DNA of 64,000 nt from Rhodosporidiobolus odoratus. Lineage: Eukaryota > Basidiomycota > Microbotryomycetes > Sporidiobolales > Sporidiobolaceae. Every line of letters begins with the position of its first letter. Positions within the stretch are counted from its first letter, which is position 1. Below, one piece after another: positions 52,289 through 63,500 of the stretch. Location of the stretch: positions 179,962 to 243,961 of the forward strand of contig JAOANU010000024.1 of assembly GCA_034387635.1 (NCBI GenBank), in the 5' to 3' direction. The notes beneath the pieces are model-generated. The model searched no databases, had not been told where the DNA came from, and saw only the letters and a list, made by a program, of their open reading frames with translations. Position numbers and translations under genes: made by a program.

Positions 52289-53509
52289 CTTTTGAGAGAG
52301 AGCCTTACAGTGTAAATATATACATACGTTTTTGGCCACGTCGTGATGGCATCATTCCCTATACATGAGAGACACATTGGGAGATCAGGTTCTTGCTTCT
52401 CATAGAGCAGCAGTTCTTACAGAGGTCGATGTGTGGCTGTTCTTAGGAAGTCTGTTCACCTGTATCATAGCTACTCTGTGAAGCCAGCATAGTGAGGTCA
52501 AGATTGAAAAGGCCAACTCTGGGGTTGGCTGCAAAGCTCTTTCCCAACACTCACAAAGTCTCTCTGTGTAGTGTGAGGGCCTCTACAGCATGATCTGGGT
52601 TGCAGAAGTCTGCTCTGGTGTGTTTCAAGACCCTGCAGTTGACTCCAATCCCTTACACCAACCAGCTGTGCCTTTGCACAAACAGCTCCAAACAGCAGTG
52701 ATGTGGGCAATGCCTGAATATGCGACAACTGAGCTGCTCATACACTGCCCACTCTGCCTCAGTGCTCAGGCCTACCAAGTTGCCCTGCGCAAGGCTAAAA
52801 TCCCATGCCGTTATGAGAAACTTTGCTCAGATTCAGCTATTTTCTGCTCATAGCAGTGCTTTGTGCCCCACTTCATAGGACGGGGGTGGGAGACACCAAT
52901 ACTGCTTCTCATAACCAACAGATTACATATAGAGCATTCTTATAGAGGGAATCTACTGTCATTAAAGGGCTGTCCTTGCTCCACAGTCTGCACCCTCAAG
53001 GTGGGCTGTGCTCACCTACCAGCATGTCCGTGAACCATTTACCTTTGCATGTTTATAGCAGCGTAGGATGCTCAGCAGCTCATGTTCAAAAAAGCCCACT
53101 TCTTGTACTTGGCAGACAGCTCATTGCTTTCAGATCTCAGAGTCCACTGTCAGTGTATGGTACAGGCATCCTAACAAAATATTGCCTGGATAGCTAGCTC
53201 AGCTGTGGAACAACAATCTACCCCACAAGGGAGTTCCCAGGAGCCACTCCCGATGGGGCTGACAAGCAAGATCACTGTGCATTGGAAAAAAGATATACCC
53301 AGTCTCGATGAGACCAACTTGCTTGCAGCCCCTTGTCTTGTACCGTAGGATGCTCCCTCACACTGCCCTTAAGAGGGACGGTACTGCACTTTAGCGTGGT
53401 TTGGTTCCTGCAACGGCTGGCATTGGGCAATCAAGCAGACAGCCGGTCCTTGGGACAGCAAATGAACACAGGCTGCTTGGGTTAGCCCAGAACAAAAGCA
53501 AAAGTCAAT

Positions 53510-53594
53510 GCTCAGTGGCGGGATCGAACCGCCGACATTGGACTAAATGCCCAAAGTATTAGGTCCACATCATAACCAACTAGATCAACCGAGC
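53510..53594 (-). tRNA. tRNA-Ile(AAU): tRNA-Ile(AAT) with 12-nt intron
   Basis: On the minus strand GCTCGGT pairs with ACTGAGC. D arm ATCTAGTTGGTTATGAT; anticodon stem TGGAC/GTCCA around CTAATA + intron + A, giving AAT. T arm GGCGG-TTCGATC-CCGCC. TTTTGCTTTT terminator. Confidence 0.93.
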
Positions 53595-56249
53595 TATTGG
53601 GGATGACAGCAAAAAGATTTGAGATATGAAATATACGGCCTGCGGTCGGAAAAATGCTCAGCTTATCTGAACCCACAGCAAACCATGTTGGGACTGTCGG
53701 CAATGTGTGATGCCTAAAGTCACTGGCACACAGTAATGTCTGCAGTGTCTCATCTGGTCTAAGGGAAGACAGGGAGGATCTACACCAGATCATGAAGCAC
53801 TCAAACTGGATTTGGGACCAAGATCTTGGCCGCCTGCTACTACATAAGATAGGAGCAGACGACATATCCTATACCTAGAGCATGTCTCTTGGATGCTTGA
53901 TCATGGTCCCTTTTCTGCTAATTGGTACAGCTGCTCAGGCTCTGCACAGCGAGCCCCTCCTGAACGGCTTCAGCTGGCAATCACCTGGCAGCCAGAGGCT
54001 GGAGTATAGCGCTACAAAGTCTACAGCTGTGCATGTGGTGGACCCCGACGGAGTTGGGTAACACGCTCTGCATCACCTATGACAGCCAATCCTGACTGAT
54101 GAGCCTGTGTCTCGTCGAACCATATCTTTGTATTGATGTTTCAGGAAGAGCACACTTGAATGCTGATCCAGTATGACCAAGGTACACCAGGACACCCAGT
54201 GCTCAGGTATGATCCTCGTCAGCGCATTTTCAAGCAGTGTCAATTGCTTATTCTTCCCTATTTGATGTCTGGCAACTAATACAGTCAAGTTGTCAGTGTG
54301 CCTAGGCCTGTTCAGCACAACATCCGTTTGTCTCAAGCTTGACCAATCGCGTACCAGGCCTACAGAAGTCTCATGTCAGCTGGAGTGCCCCAGTGAGGTC
54401 TTCATGGGTAGAGCAGTAATATGCACACAAGAGAGAAGAGAGGGATTTTTTTCTTTTTTCCCAGAGTGGATGACACAAAGTTGTAGGGTACTTGTAGATG
54501 GGAAGAATTAAGAGCCAGTCCTGAAGTCCGCTGCAGCTTCAGATCCTTCCTTTCTTCCTTCTTGACACTCTCATACTGCTTGGGTTCCGGGTCGTGGCAG
54601 TTACAGGTGCGCAGCATCCCGCAGTGCTTGCAGAGGCACTCCGGGTCAGGATCAGTGAGCAAGGAAGTGTGTCATAATGCTCAGGTCATTGTAATTGAGG
54701 CAGAGGGTGGTATGGAGCACAATTAGGCAAGAGCTAGAAGGGGTGATCAGAGTGATGAACAGGGATGAAGGGGAAAGGGGACAATGTGGCAGGGGTGGGT
54801 GCAAAGGCACACTGCAGCAAATGCTGGGAGACAGGTAGCCAAAGCCTGCTCTGTGATCATCTGCCCATGTGTCTCCACTTTGCTGACTGCCTCTGCTTCT
54901 TTTTGTTTCGATTACTCACTTGCAATGCACGCTGAGAGGGGAACCAAACTATCCACAAGCTGAGCAGAACAGTAGCTAGCAGCATTATCCTGTCAGACTT
55001 GATCACGCTCTGTCAGCCAGGGTGTTTCTGGTACAGTGAGTTGATGTACTGTGCCCTGGGAGCAGCTGGTGACAAGCTGGGCAAGGTAGTTCATTCCGCT
55101 GACATGGTCTGTACTATGACACAGGGGATAGTGGAGGCCGGTGTGCTGTCGGGCTCAAACAGCAGAGTTTTTGCACCATTCACCAAGTGTGGGGTCACTG
55201 AATTGTAGGTCTGAATGACATAGCAGAATTGCAATATCAGCAAGGGGTGTGAAAGTCAGGGTGGGAAAGACCTGGCAGAGCAAGACCTTGATGGAGTGGA
55301 CACCCTTTGTGGCCTCAGATGCACACCCCACCTGCAAAAGGCTGAAGCCACTCACCCACAAATCAAAGCCCACAAAGCTTGTCAGGCTTGAATGTACACA
55401 TACACATTTGAGCCACCAGAGCCCAGTCTGCAGGGACTTTGCACTTCACAAAATTGCGCACAACAGCTGTTCAGAATCTATGGATATTCAGAGCCCCTCA
55501 GCAGTCAGCTTGCTGGGTCGGTGTATCTTTGGTCAAGAGGGCACATCTGCTTTGGGAAAGTTGCAATGGGACCATACATTGCGTTCTGACAATGCGCCGG
55601 GGAAAACCTGACAAATGCCTGTGCACCTCAATTTGCTCCCAATGGCTAACCTGACAATAGCTACTCTGCAATTACAGGATACAGCAAAAACCAACAAAAT
55701 GCAGGTGCTGAGTCTCCCCTGTGTATGGTACCGAAGCAGTCTGGGAAGGTTCAACGTGGCCCTCTGGATGTCAAGGTTAGTCTAGTTGTCCATCCTGATG
55801 ATGTCTGAGCTTGCTTAAAAACTTGATGTCAGTACAAGCAAGACACTTTATGCAGCAGAGGGCAAGTTCCCATGTATACTTGCCCACTAAGCTCCTTTGA
55901 ACAGCATGATGCAACGAGGCCTCTGCTGAAATGCACTTGTCCAGAAATGTGCGGACTGTAGTGCTGATGGGGAAGGTCACTCCTTGTTGCAAACTTCGAA
56001 GAAGATTTGCTCTTACCATGCCTCCCCCCCATGCTCAGGTGTGTGCAGGCACAGGAACAGGTTTCTCCACTCTCTCCACATCGGGGTTTTCTTAGTCTGC
56101 TTCAGAATTGAGCTTTTGCTCTCTGCCAGATAGAGCTATGGCTTCTGCTGCTCGGTACAGCAGAGGTTATAACCTCTTGGTGCTCCACTGCTTGTCTGGA
56201 AAGGAAGGACCAGGTTGAACAGAGCAAGCAGTACATTCTGCTCCTGTTA

Positions 56250-56956
56250 CAGTAGGGACACTCTATAACAACCATCCCTATAAAAAATGCCACTCTGTAA
56301 GAACCAGAAAGTCAGTTTCCCATGCCCGTTGTATGGTGCCAGGATCAAAACAGCCCTATAGGGAACAAACGGCTGAGGGGGGCAAAAGTTTGTTATACCG
56401 GGTTACAGTATAAGAGGCTATAAACAAAAAAACTGTGTGTACCAAACCGATGGTGCAGTTGGTAGTCGACGGATGTTCTTTTATTGTGGCTGAGCCGCCT
56501 TTTTGGCCTCCATGACAACTAGCCGGTTCATTTCACGCACGGGCCAAGAAGAGTGAACACCCTTTTTGCTTGTCTCTCTCTTCTCTCATCTATACCACTG
56601 CCTTGTCTCAATGCTCAAAGGCTTGCAAGCATTGTACTCGAGCTGTGACAGTCTTTGTAGGCACTTTTAAAAAGTCTCGACATAGTGGAGTGAACCGGGT
56701 TCGAACCCTTGACCTCGGACTTTCCTTTCTCTCTGCACTTACGCCTTACCCGGCGGGACTCAGTGAGATACAACCTTCCCAACTTCAAGCTCATTTTCCT
56801 CGGTCTGTACACTAGCCAGCGCAGAACAGAGACAAGTTGTCGAGGAATCAGAGCAAGGGCTACAATTTGGTATAGGTCAACCTTTGTAATAAATGCCACT
56901 CTGTAAGGAACAAAGATCCCTCAAACCAATGTGTTCCTTATAGGGTGTCCCTACTG
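56250..56956. mobile_element. Tc1/mariner-type MITE, copy 2
   Basis: 707 bp, almost identical to 27,816-28,522 and in the same orientation, with TA on both sides (56,248-56,249 and 56,957-56,958). The 13 bases to the left (TCTGCTCCTGTTA) are also shared with copy 1, while the right flanks differ. Confidence 0.88.
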
Positions 56957-57117
56957 TACCCCGCTCTAGAGGTTGACCTTCTCAACTGGCCTGTGTCCCA
57001 GCTTGAACTGCCTGAGCTGGGGAGACTGGCACATATGTCGTGCACTGCAGCAGATGCAACAAGTAAGACTGCGCAGCAAGCGAAGCGAGCTAGCACTTCC
57101 TGATTGTGACAATACTG

Positions 57118-57165
57118 TTTTTCCTCTTCTGCCACTGTGACTTTTTCCTCTTCTGCCACTGTGAC
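57118..57165. repeat. 24-bp tandem duplication
   Basis: TTTTTCCTCTTCTGCCACTG plus TGAC occurs twice in tandem. No known role. Confidence 0.85.
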
Positions 57166-59834
57166 TTGGCTTTGTGCTGCACAGTACTCTTCACTTCATG
57201 CCCAGGTAAGCTAGTTCTTACTAGCCATTACACTTCACTGCACAAATCCTCATCTTTGGCGATCAATTCCATCTTTTGTCTTGCCTCCTCATCCTCACCT
57301 TCCCATGTTGAGGAGTCCGAGAAACACAGCTGACTTGGGGCATGGTGTGTGATTGGGCTGGACTTATCGGATGAAAGTGGCTTTGCTCCTGTTCCTTCTG
57401 TAGCTTTAGCAATGTTGCTTTCTTTGCTGCTGCAAGGATTTGCTCTCCTCGCACTTCAGTCTCTCCGCTTCTAAGTCTCATTTCGCTTCTTGCCCTCAGT
57501 AGTACTTCCTGATCCATCCCCCTTGCGCAGTATCCGTGTCTTCCCCACTGGTATATGCGTGAAGAGGAGAAGTAGATGGATCATTCAACTGAGGGTGGAC
57601 TTGTAGCATACTTTGGCCTTCTCTTTCTCTTTAGCGCTCTACACCCCTATCTCTCCTGTTGTACGGAATACACCCGGTTCACTATCCTTGGTTCCGATCG
57701 CCCTCGCCGTTACGCTCCGGCTCCATCCCTTCAGATCCTCCCGCAAGATCCCTGTCCTCGTCGCCCGACTTGAAGACGGTGCCTCTTGCAGCTGCCATCC
57801 TTGCTGCCCTTTTCCCCCCACCTCACCTATGCACAGCTCCTGTCCTTCATTGATAGGAGTACTACAACAACTTGCATGGTCAATGTTGCTCATGGTCAAT
57901 GTCTTCGTCATCCTGTCACCACCTGACAACAATACAGCAAGGCTGGCTTCTTTTACAGCACGTGACATGCATAGTCACTAACATCAGGGCACACACATTG
58001 TCAGCATATCGCTGTACCATCTGTGTGACCCTTCACATGATCTGTTGTTTTTGAAGTGCTGAGCTTGCGGGGTATGTCCAGATTCTTGTCCTGCACTTAT
58101 TCTGATCCAGAGAGTCACATAGCTGCTCTATGGCCTGTCTGATAGACGCCTACAGGGCAGCAATAGACTTGCCTACAGGGCAGTGATGGACTGTACCTCT
58201 ATATGGCATGTGCTGGATTTGCAAAACATACATGGTGATGCTATGTAAGTATGGTGGACTGTTGAAGTGATAATGTATCCTTTCGTGGCAGCATAGTATG
58301 GCAAAAGCTGCACCTTTCTCCTTTTGTAGGTTGAGTATTAGAGCTCAACCTCCCAAGCGTGTTGTACAACATGCCACAGGCTAGAAAAGCTGCCCATTGT
58401 TGTGACCTTCTCGGCCTGCTTACCTTCCTTCCACCCCAAGCTTGCATGCATGATTGGCCACTACCAATGTCAGCAGCTTGTTGTACGTTAGCTCTCATTG
58501 GTTGTCCTGCAAAACGTTTGGGTTGTGGGGGAGTGCCAGAAGCAACCCTCTCCCTGCCTTTGTTCTCTTGTTTCTTCCTGGACATACTGGGCACTTCACA
58601 GTGTACCCACAGGTCTCTTAAGGTTTCTGACACGCAAATTATCTGTTCCATAAGGTCCACAACTACCTGTCAATGCTTGCCTCTTTGCAAGGTGCAGCAT
58701 TTCCTCCTTGGCCATGGCACAAAAGGTGATCAGGACTTATTCAACAATTCAAGCAGTGAACCCAGCAGTAAAGCAGCTCTCTTACCAAGTACTTCAAGGT
58801 TTGGTAATGCCAGAGATTGGCAAAGTCAGTTCATAGTTCAAGCCCAGTCAGCCGTTGCTGAATCCACCAATGTTGACTGCACGGGAGGCCAGGAACTTAG
58901 CAGGAAAAAGGAACAAGTCGAGTAGAACTAGCCTAGCAGAGCGCTCGCAGTGAGAATTTACAGCGTGATAACTCTTGTTGCCATAGCTATATAAAGGAAT
59001 CCAGAGGGAAAAAAACAAAAAAAGGCACTACACAAGTTGCCTTGGTCATCATAACCCCATTAGCTCCGTCACACACTTGAGTAGTCAATAGGCGGGTAGA
59101 GCTGTAGTAAGGCAAAGCGATTGCAACCAGTCCCAAAGGGAAAGCCAAAAAAGAAAATAAAATAGGAAGGAAACAAGACTTGACATATGAGGGTGTACTA
59201 GGGGATGGTTATCCTAGCAACCGCGACGGTAGTCCTTCTCTCCTGACTTCCCATCACTGACTGCCGAACACAAGATGTATGCCAGGACTTCGCGCTAGAA
59301 CCCAATTTACCTGCCCAGTGTCCCCGGTAGTCTCTTTCACATGTTGTTCATAACAGCCCATGTGTGGTTACTCAGTAAACACTGCAAGATAGGGTAGGTG
59401 AGGTAGCTCTGTGATGTCAAAGGCTGCCAGGACTTGGCCATACCATAAGATTCTCTCCCATCAGATTCTGTACATTGCCTTGGCTCCATGAGATCATGTC
59501 CATCGCAGCAAGTATCTCCTGGGGTCATTGAGCCCATTCCTGGCAAGGTTGCGAAGTTTGCACTGCCGCTTGTCGGCATTTCCCCCAGTCATCAGCTCAC
59601 TAGAAGCAGCGCAAGGGAGGATATATAAACATTCTCTGGTAGCTTCTGGTCTGCAAATTCCTTGCATTGTGTGACGAGGGCTTGTATTGGCTATGAGAGA
59701 GGACACCTGGAGGGCGGCCATGTGCACTTGGACTGCGGTTGGATATGTGCAGAGTTTGCCTAGATTTTGTAGAAATCTTCTAGAAATAAAAAACAGCACG
59801 TCATATAGACTACAAGCTCCCTCTACAGCATATA

Positions 59835-59871
59835 ACGGTTGCATGGTGTAGTTGGTCATCACGTATATAAC
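59835..59871 (+). repeat. Tandem duplicate of tRNA-Val 5' half, right arm
   Basis: Mirror of 47,300-47,336, so the duplication predates the inverted duplication or was homogenised with it. Confidence 0.85.
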
Positions 59872-59953
59872 GGTTGCATGGTGTAGTTGGTCATCACGTA
59901 TCCTTAACATCTCATGTACGGATAAGGTCCTCAGTTCAAGCCTGGGTGCGATC
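59872..59953 (+). tRNA. tRNA-Val(AAC): tRNA-Val(AAC) with intron, right arm
   Basis: Mirror of 47,218-47,299, same 82 bp and fold, with TTTT after the 3' end. Confidence 0.93.
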
Positions 59954-60185
59954 ACTTTTGGCCAGCTCTGCAAAGCCTCAGGATTGCCCATCCTTTTGCC
60001 TGTCCATAATTCAGACCCGCGTGAGAGTGGACTGCCCAGGTCCTGCTGGGATGTCCAAACCTACCCTTGAGAAGGGTTCCTATAGCTTACTGTCAATTTT
60101 TCTGTCAGCACTTGCTTGGTTGGGCAGTTGGTGAGCTGATCCGCAATTGACCACAAAAAGGAGAAGCAGGCAGAAAAAAGGAAGT

Positions 60186-60278
60186 GCCCCCACACAGGAT
60201 CGAGCTATGGACCTTTCGCTTCCAATAAGAGCCTAAGCTGCTTACTAGGCGAACGCTCTACCACTGAGCCATAGGGGC
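60186..60278 (-). tRNA. tRNA-Thr(AGU): tRNA-Thr(AGT) with intron, right arm, T54-to-C variant
   Basis: Mirror of 46,893-46,985 but the T loop reads CTCGATC instead of TTCGATC. This changes the nearly universal T54 and the B-box core GTTCGA to GCTCGA. It may be weakly transcribed or a pseudogene. Confidence 0.85.
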
Positions 60279-60639
60279 AGATATGCTAGAATTTATACAG
60301 TGCTGTATATAAAGCTACAACTATCCTGCGCGTCTTGCCTCGTGTCTAGTTTTCTGCTGACCTGCGAGCTCGTCCAACAAAATGTGCACAGATGGAATCA
60401 AAGCGCTCAAAGCCTAGAAAAGCCAAAGGCACCCATAACATCGATGAAATGCAATGGGCTCACATTCATACACAAAAGCCAGATGCACATGGTGTACACT
60501 GGCTTTCTCCAGTCAGCAGAGTGTGCACACATGTGTAGGCCCTGTGCAGCAGAGTCTGTACATTGCTTAAAGGGTACACTGCAGCAGCAGTTGACACAAA
60601 TAACTAGGCTCCACATTGCTTATCGAAATGCTGCTGCCC

Positions 60640-60759
60640 TAAGCTCGACATAAGCTCCTCCCAATCAGCATTCGACCACAAATAAAAAACCCCAAGTGAG
60701 TGCCAGCGTAGGAGGAGCTTGTCGGAAACCCCCGGATTCCGCGTGCCGAGGGGGGTGAT
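60640..60759. repeat. Hairpin repeat B, right arm
   Basis: Mirror of 46,412-46,531. Confidence 0.7.
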
Positions 60760-61341
60760 TTCTCCACGCACGCATACACTTGTCATTTGCCGCCTTTTGA
60801 GCTATAAATTGGCTGTATCTGTTCAGACAGTACCTGGGTACGTCTAGGAGGCTCAGCAAGGGCGTACAACAAGTGTAAGGAGCCTGAGACAATGGCCTTT
60901 TTCTTGTCCGGTTCCCCTCCAGCTGCTTTCCAAGGCCACATGTCGCTCTGAGCACGTACCAGGGCTTGTTGTGTACTCTCTCGAGCCCCTTGACACACTC
61001 AGTGTCACGCGTAAGCCCCTCTGCCACCCACTGCTGATGACTGACAACGTACATTTTTGGCTAGTTCAACACTGAGCTCTGGTGGAGCTGCACGTCTTGC
61101 AATCTGTCACAGATAGTTCTGAGAGGCTCTGGAGCCCGAAAGCTCTGATGCAAAAGCGCTGACAGGTGAGGAGAAGGGGGCTGCCCGCCACTGACTTTGC
61201 ACTTCTGATCTTGCTGTAGCCCTTCTGGAGGTTCAAGATTGGAGGTGGCAGTAGCTGTTCCACATGGAAGAGTCGCTACAAAACCGTTTTCCTTCTAAGC
61301 AAGCTGTGAGAGCGGAAGGAGCAAAATAAAGTCGTGAAGAT

Positions 61342-61466
61342 CACCCCCCCTCACGCACGCAGAATCCGGGGGTTTGCGATAAGCTCCTCCTTCACTGACG
61401 CTCACTTGGGGGTTTTTTTTGCAATCAAAGGTAATGCTCATCAGGAGGAGCTTGTGTCGAGCTTAC
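61342..61466. repeat. Hairpin repeat A, right arm
   Basis: Mirror of 45,704-45,829. Confidence 0.7.
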
Positions 61467-62160
61467 TGCTGCCCATACTTTCTCCTTATACATCACGCTG
61501 CTTAGCCCGTCCTGCACATGGTGGGGTGGACTCCATGCATGCTATAATGCAGGAGCATCAAGCAGACCCCAAAGTGGGAAGACCTTGGTGACAATGCCCC
61601 GGCAGGGGTGTCTATCAGAAGGTACATCCGTATATACCGTGGATTCCCTTCTTCTTTGAGGACACACTGGGTGCTGAGGTGCTTGCTTCTCATAGGGACT
61701 TGACCTGAGCGACTCAGTACTGTCAGTCCCAATACTGGGAAACATACTGGTAGTCTCCCTGACGTTGGGTGATTGGCACGGGGAGCCCGGTTTCTGTGCC
61801 GGTTGCCGGGATTGTGCACCATGGGACATGATGTCAACCAGTACACCTAAGCATGAACCCATTAAAAACGCAATCATGGCTATTATGCCCTGTTGTGTAG
61901 CTGTTGTTCCCCTTTTTTTCTTCCACTCTGACCCTATCTTCTGACTGGCCAGCTTCCCCACCTGTAGGCTGGTGTCCCGTTTTGCTATAGCAAGCTTTGG
62001 GATAATCTGGCTGCTCTCTCTCTCTAGCTGCTCTCTGGTTGCAGTGGTGCGTCTTGCCTCCTGCTGTAGAAAAGAGTTGAGAAAGACCGAAGTTGGTCCT
62101 TAGGCTTTTTAACGATATGCAGTTATATATAGATACTGAAGCGCAAGAATTTAGCACACT

Positions 62161-62260
62161 GGCCAGATGTCCGAGCGGTTAAGGAGTGAGACTAGAATGC
62201 CTGTTCAGGCCTCTTTATCTCATAGGCTATGCCTGCGTAGGTTCAAATCCTGCTCTGGTC
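62161..62260 (+). tRNA. tRNA-Ser(AGA): tRNA-Ser(AGA) with intron, right arm
   Basis: Mirror copy of 44,910-45,009, the same 100 bp with class II variable arm and 19-nt intron. T-rich terminator GGTTCTTCTTTTG follows. Confidence 0.93.
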
Positions 62261-63167
62261 GGTTCTTCTTTTGCCCACAGTGGGCATGACTTTCGCAGTC
62301 CGCTGCGTACATGCTATATAGCAGCTATGGACGCCAAACTGATCCGGCAACGGTACATTTAGGGTGCTATCCTCCTGCCCTTGGACATGACCTGCCTATG
62401 CAATTGCACCTGCTCTGATTACAAGACGTCAGTCTCATTGATGGCCACCATTGTAGGTCGCACTTTTCCTGCTGCTACCAGAGACACGCAGAAGGTGAGC
62501 TCAGTCCAAGCTGCTTTGGACGTCTGTACTGCCTGAGAAGCCTTGCATACACTACCATTCTCCATGTTAAGCTGACAGTGATCGAGGTTGTCGTCAGCTT
62601 ATGCTCCTGTCTTCCAAGATGTCTCCGAGGTGTCCAATCAACGTACAAGTTCTGTAGGCCTGACACTGATTTGGTTTAGCTTAAAAGCTATCCAGATGAA
62701 CCACTCAATTAACCAATCAACCAACCAGTCCAACCACCTCTCTGCACCTGTGAAGGGGGAGGGCCAAAGGTCTGCAGCTTACTCCATTGGGTGTAGACTC
62801 TCCCCCATACACGGCTGCACAAGTCCTGGGATGCCAGACAGCTAGTGCCATCCACTGTGGCTTGCAACCAAGAAAGTGGCTTGCTGAACTTTCCTGGGTT
62901 TCCCCACCTCCCCAGTCTGCTGGCTCTAGAGCTGTCAGTCTGCCCAAAACTTGCTCTGACAGCTTATTCAGCCTCAAACAGCAGAGACCAGCTCAGAAAA
63001 CAGCCACTCTTTGCCGTACCGCATAGTTCAAGTTGCTCCCCCCCCCCCCCCACACAACAAGTTCAGGCAGTCTGCTGTTCCACACAAGTCTAGCAAGCAT
63101 GACTCACTAGCACTATATGACAGGAGTATCAGCAAGATCACAGCATGGCCTTTCAGTGCCCCAGAGT

Positions 63168-63168
<1 letters not shown>

Positions 63169-63203
<35 letters not shown>
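63169..63203. repeat. 35-nt C homopolymer in right arm
   Basis: Mirror counterpart of the G run at 43,981-44,006, differing in length. Confidence 0.95.
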
Positions 63204-63500
63204 TGGCTCCCTTTCTGCGAGGGGGGACAATGCCAGAGATATTCTGCAGGACACAACCTTGCATCAGAGAAGCAGAGACTGGATGTCAGACAGGAGGAAA
63301 CGGCAGTGCTTGCCATTTCTGTGGCTGGTTGTGCCTGGTACACAGGGGGAAGGGACAAGCATGAAGACACAGTGTATCAGCTCAGGCAAGGTTCACCGCT
63401 TTGGCTGCTACCACACAAGCATGTCCAAAGCTTGAGATGTCCCCTTTGATCCCTCTCTGCCGGCTCTTCTTTGCTCTTTTCTGGGTTTTCTATTCCTCCC

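Larger units (their letters stand above)
48728..54839. other. Unique core between the inverted repeats
   Basis: About 6.1 kb not repeated in the arms, stop-rich in all frames, with lower GC than the gene region by eye. It contains tRNA-Leu(AAG), tRNA-Pro(AGG) and tRNA-Ile(AAT) in its right half and a degenerate MITE at its left edge. I see no protein gene. By layout it is the counterpart of a centromere central core. Confidence 0.75.
55988..59592. other. 3.6-kb block present only in the right arm
   Basis: The left arm reads straight through the equivalent point (near 47,575), while the right arm has about 3.6 kb extra. The block contains a Tc1-type MITE (56,250-56,956), a 24-bp tandem duplication (57,118-57,165) and a GC-richer stretch (about 57,650-57,800). 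No target duplication was found. TGCAAACTTCG at its start has an inverted match about 40 bp before its end. It could be an insertion in the right arm or a deletion from the left arm. Confidence 0.8.
54840..63500. repeat. Large inverted repeat, right arm (tRNA-bearing, with 3.6-kb extra block)
   Basis: Reverse complement of the left arm, with the same three tRNA genes mirrored: Val at 59,872, Thr at 60,186, Ser at 62,161. The arm is interrupted at about 55,988-59,592 by sequence absent from the left arm. Confidence 0.95.

Noticed and set aside
52309..52963. Another Tc1-type MITE (CAGTGTAAATATATAC to TCTACTG)
   Set aside because: The two ends do not match each other beyond CAGT.
43688..63500. 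Inverted repeat as an assembly fold-back artefact
   Set aside because: The arms differ by base changes, homopolymer lengths and a 3.6-kb block, and the core is unique. Long-read confirmation is still the decisive test.
42251..63500. Desert as foreign or contaminant DNA
   Set aside because: It shares a hAT derivative and a near-identical MITE with sequence on the gene-rich side, and its tRNA genes have intact folds, short introns and pol III terminators.
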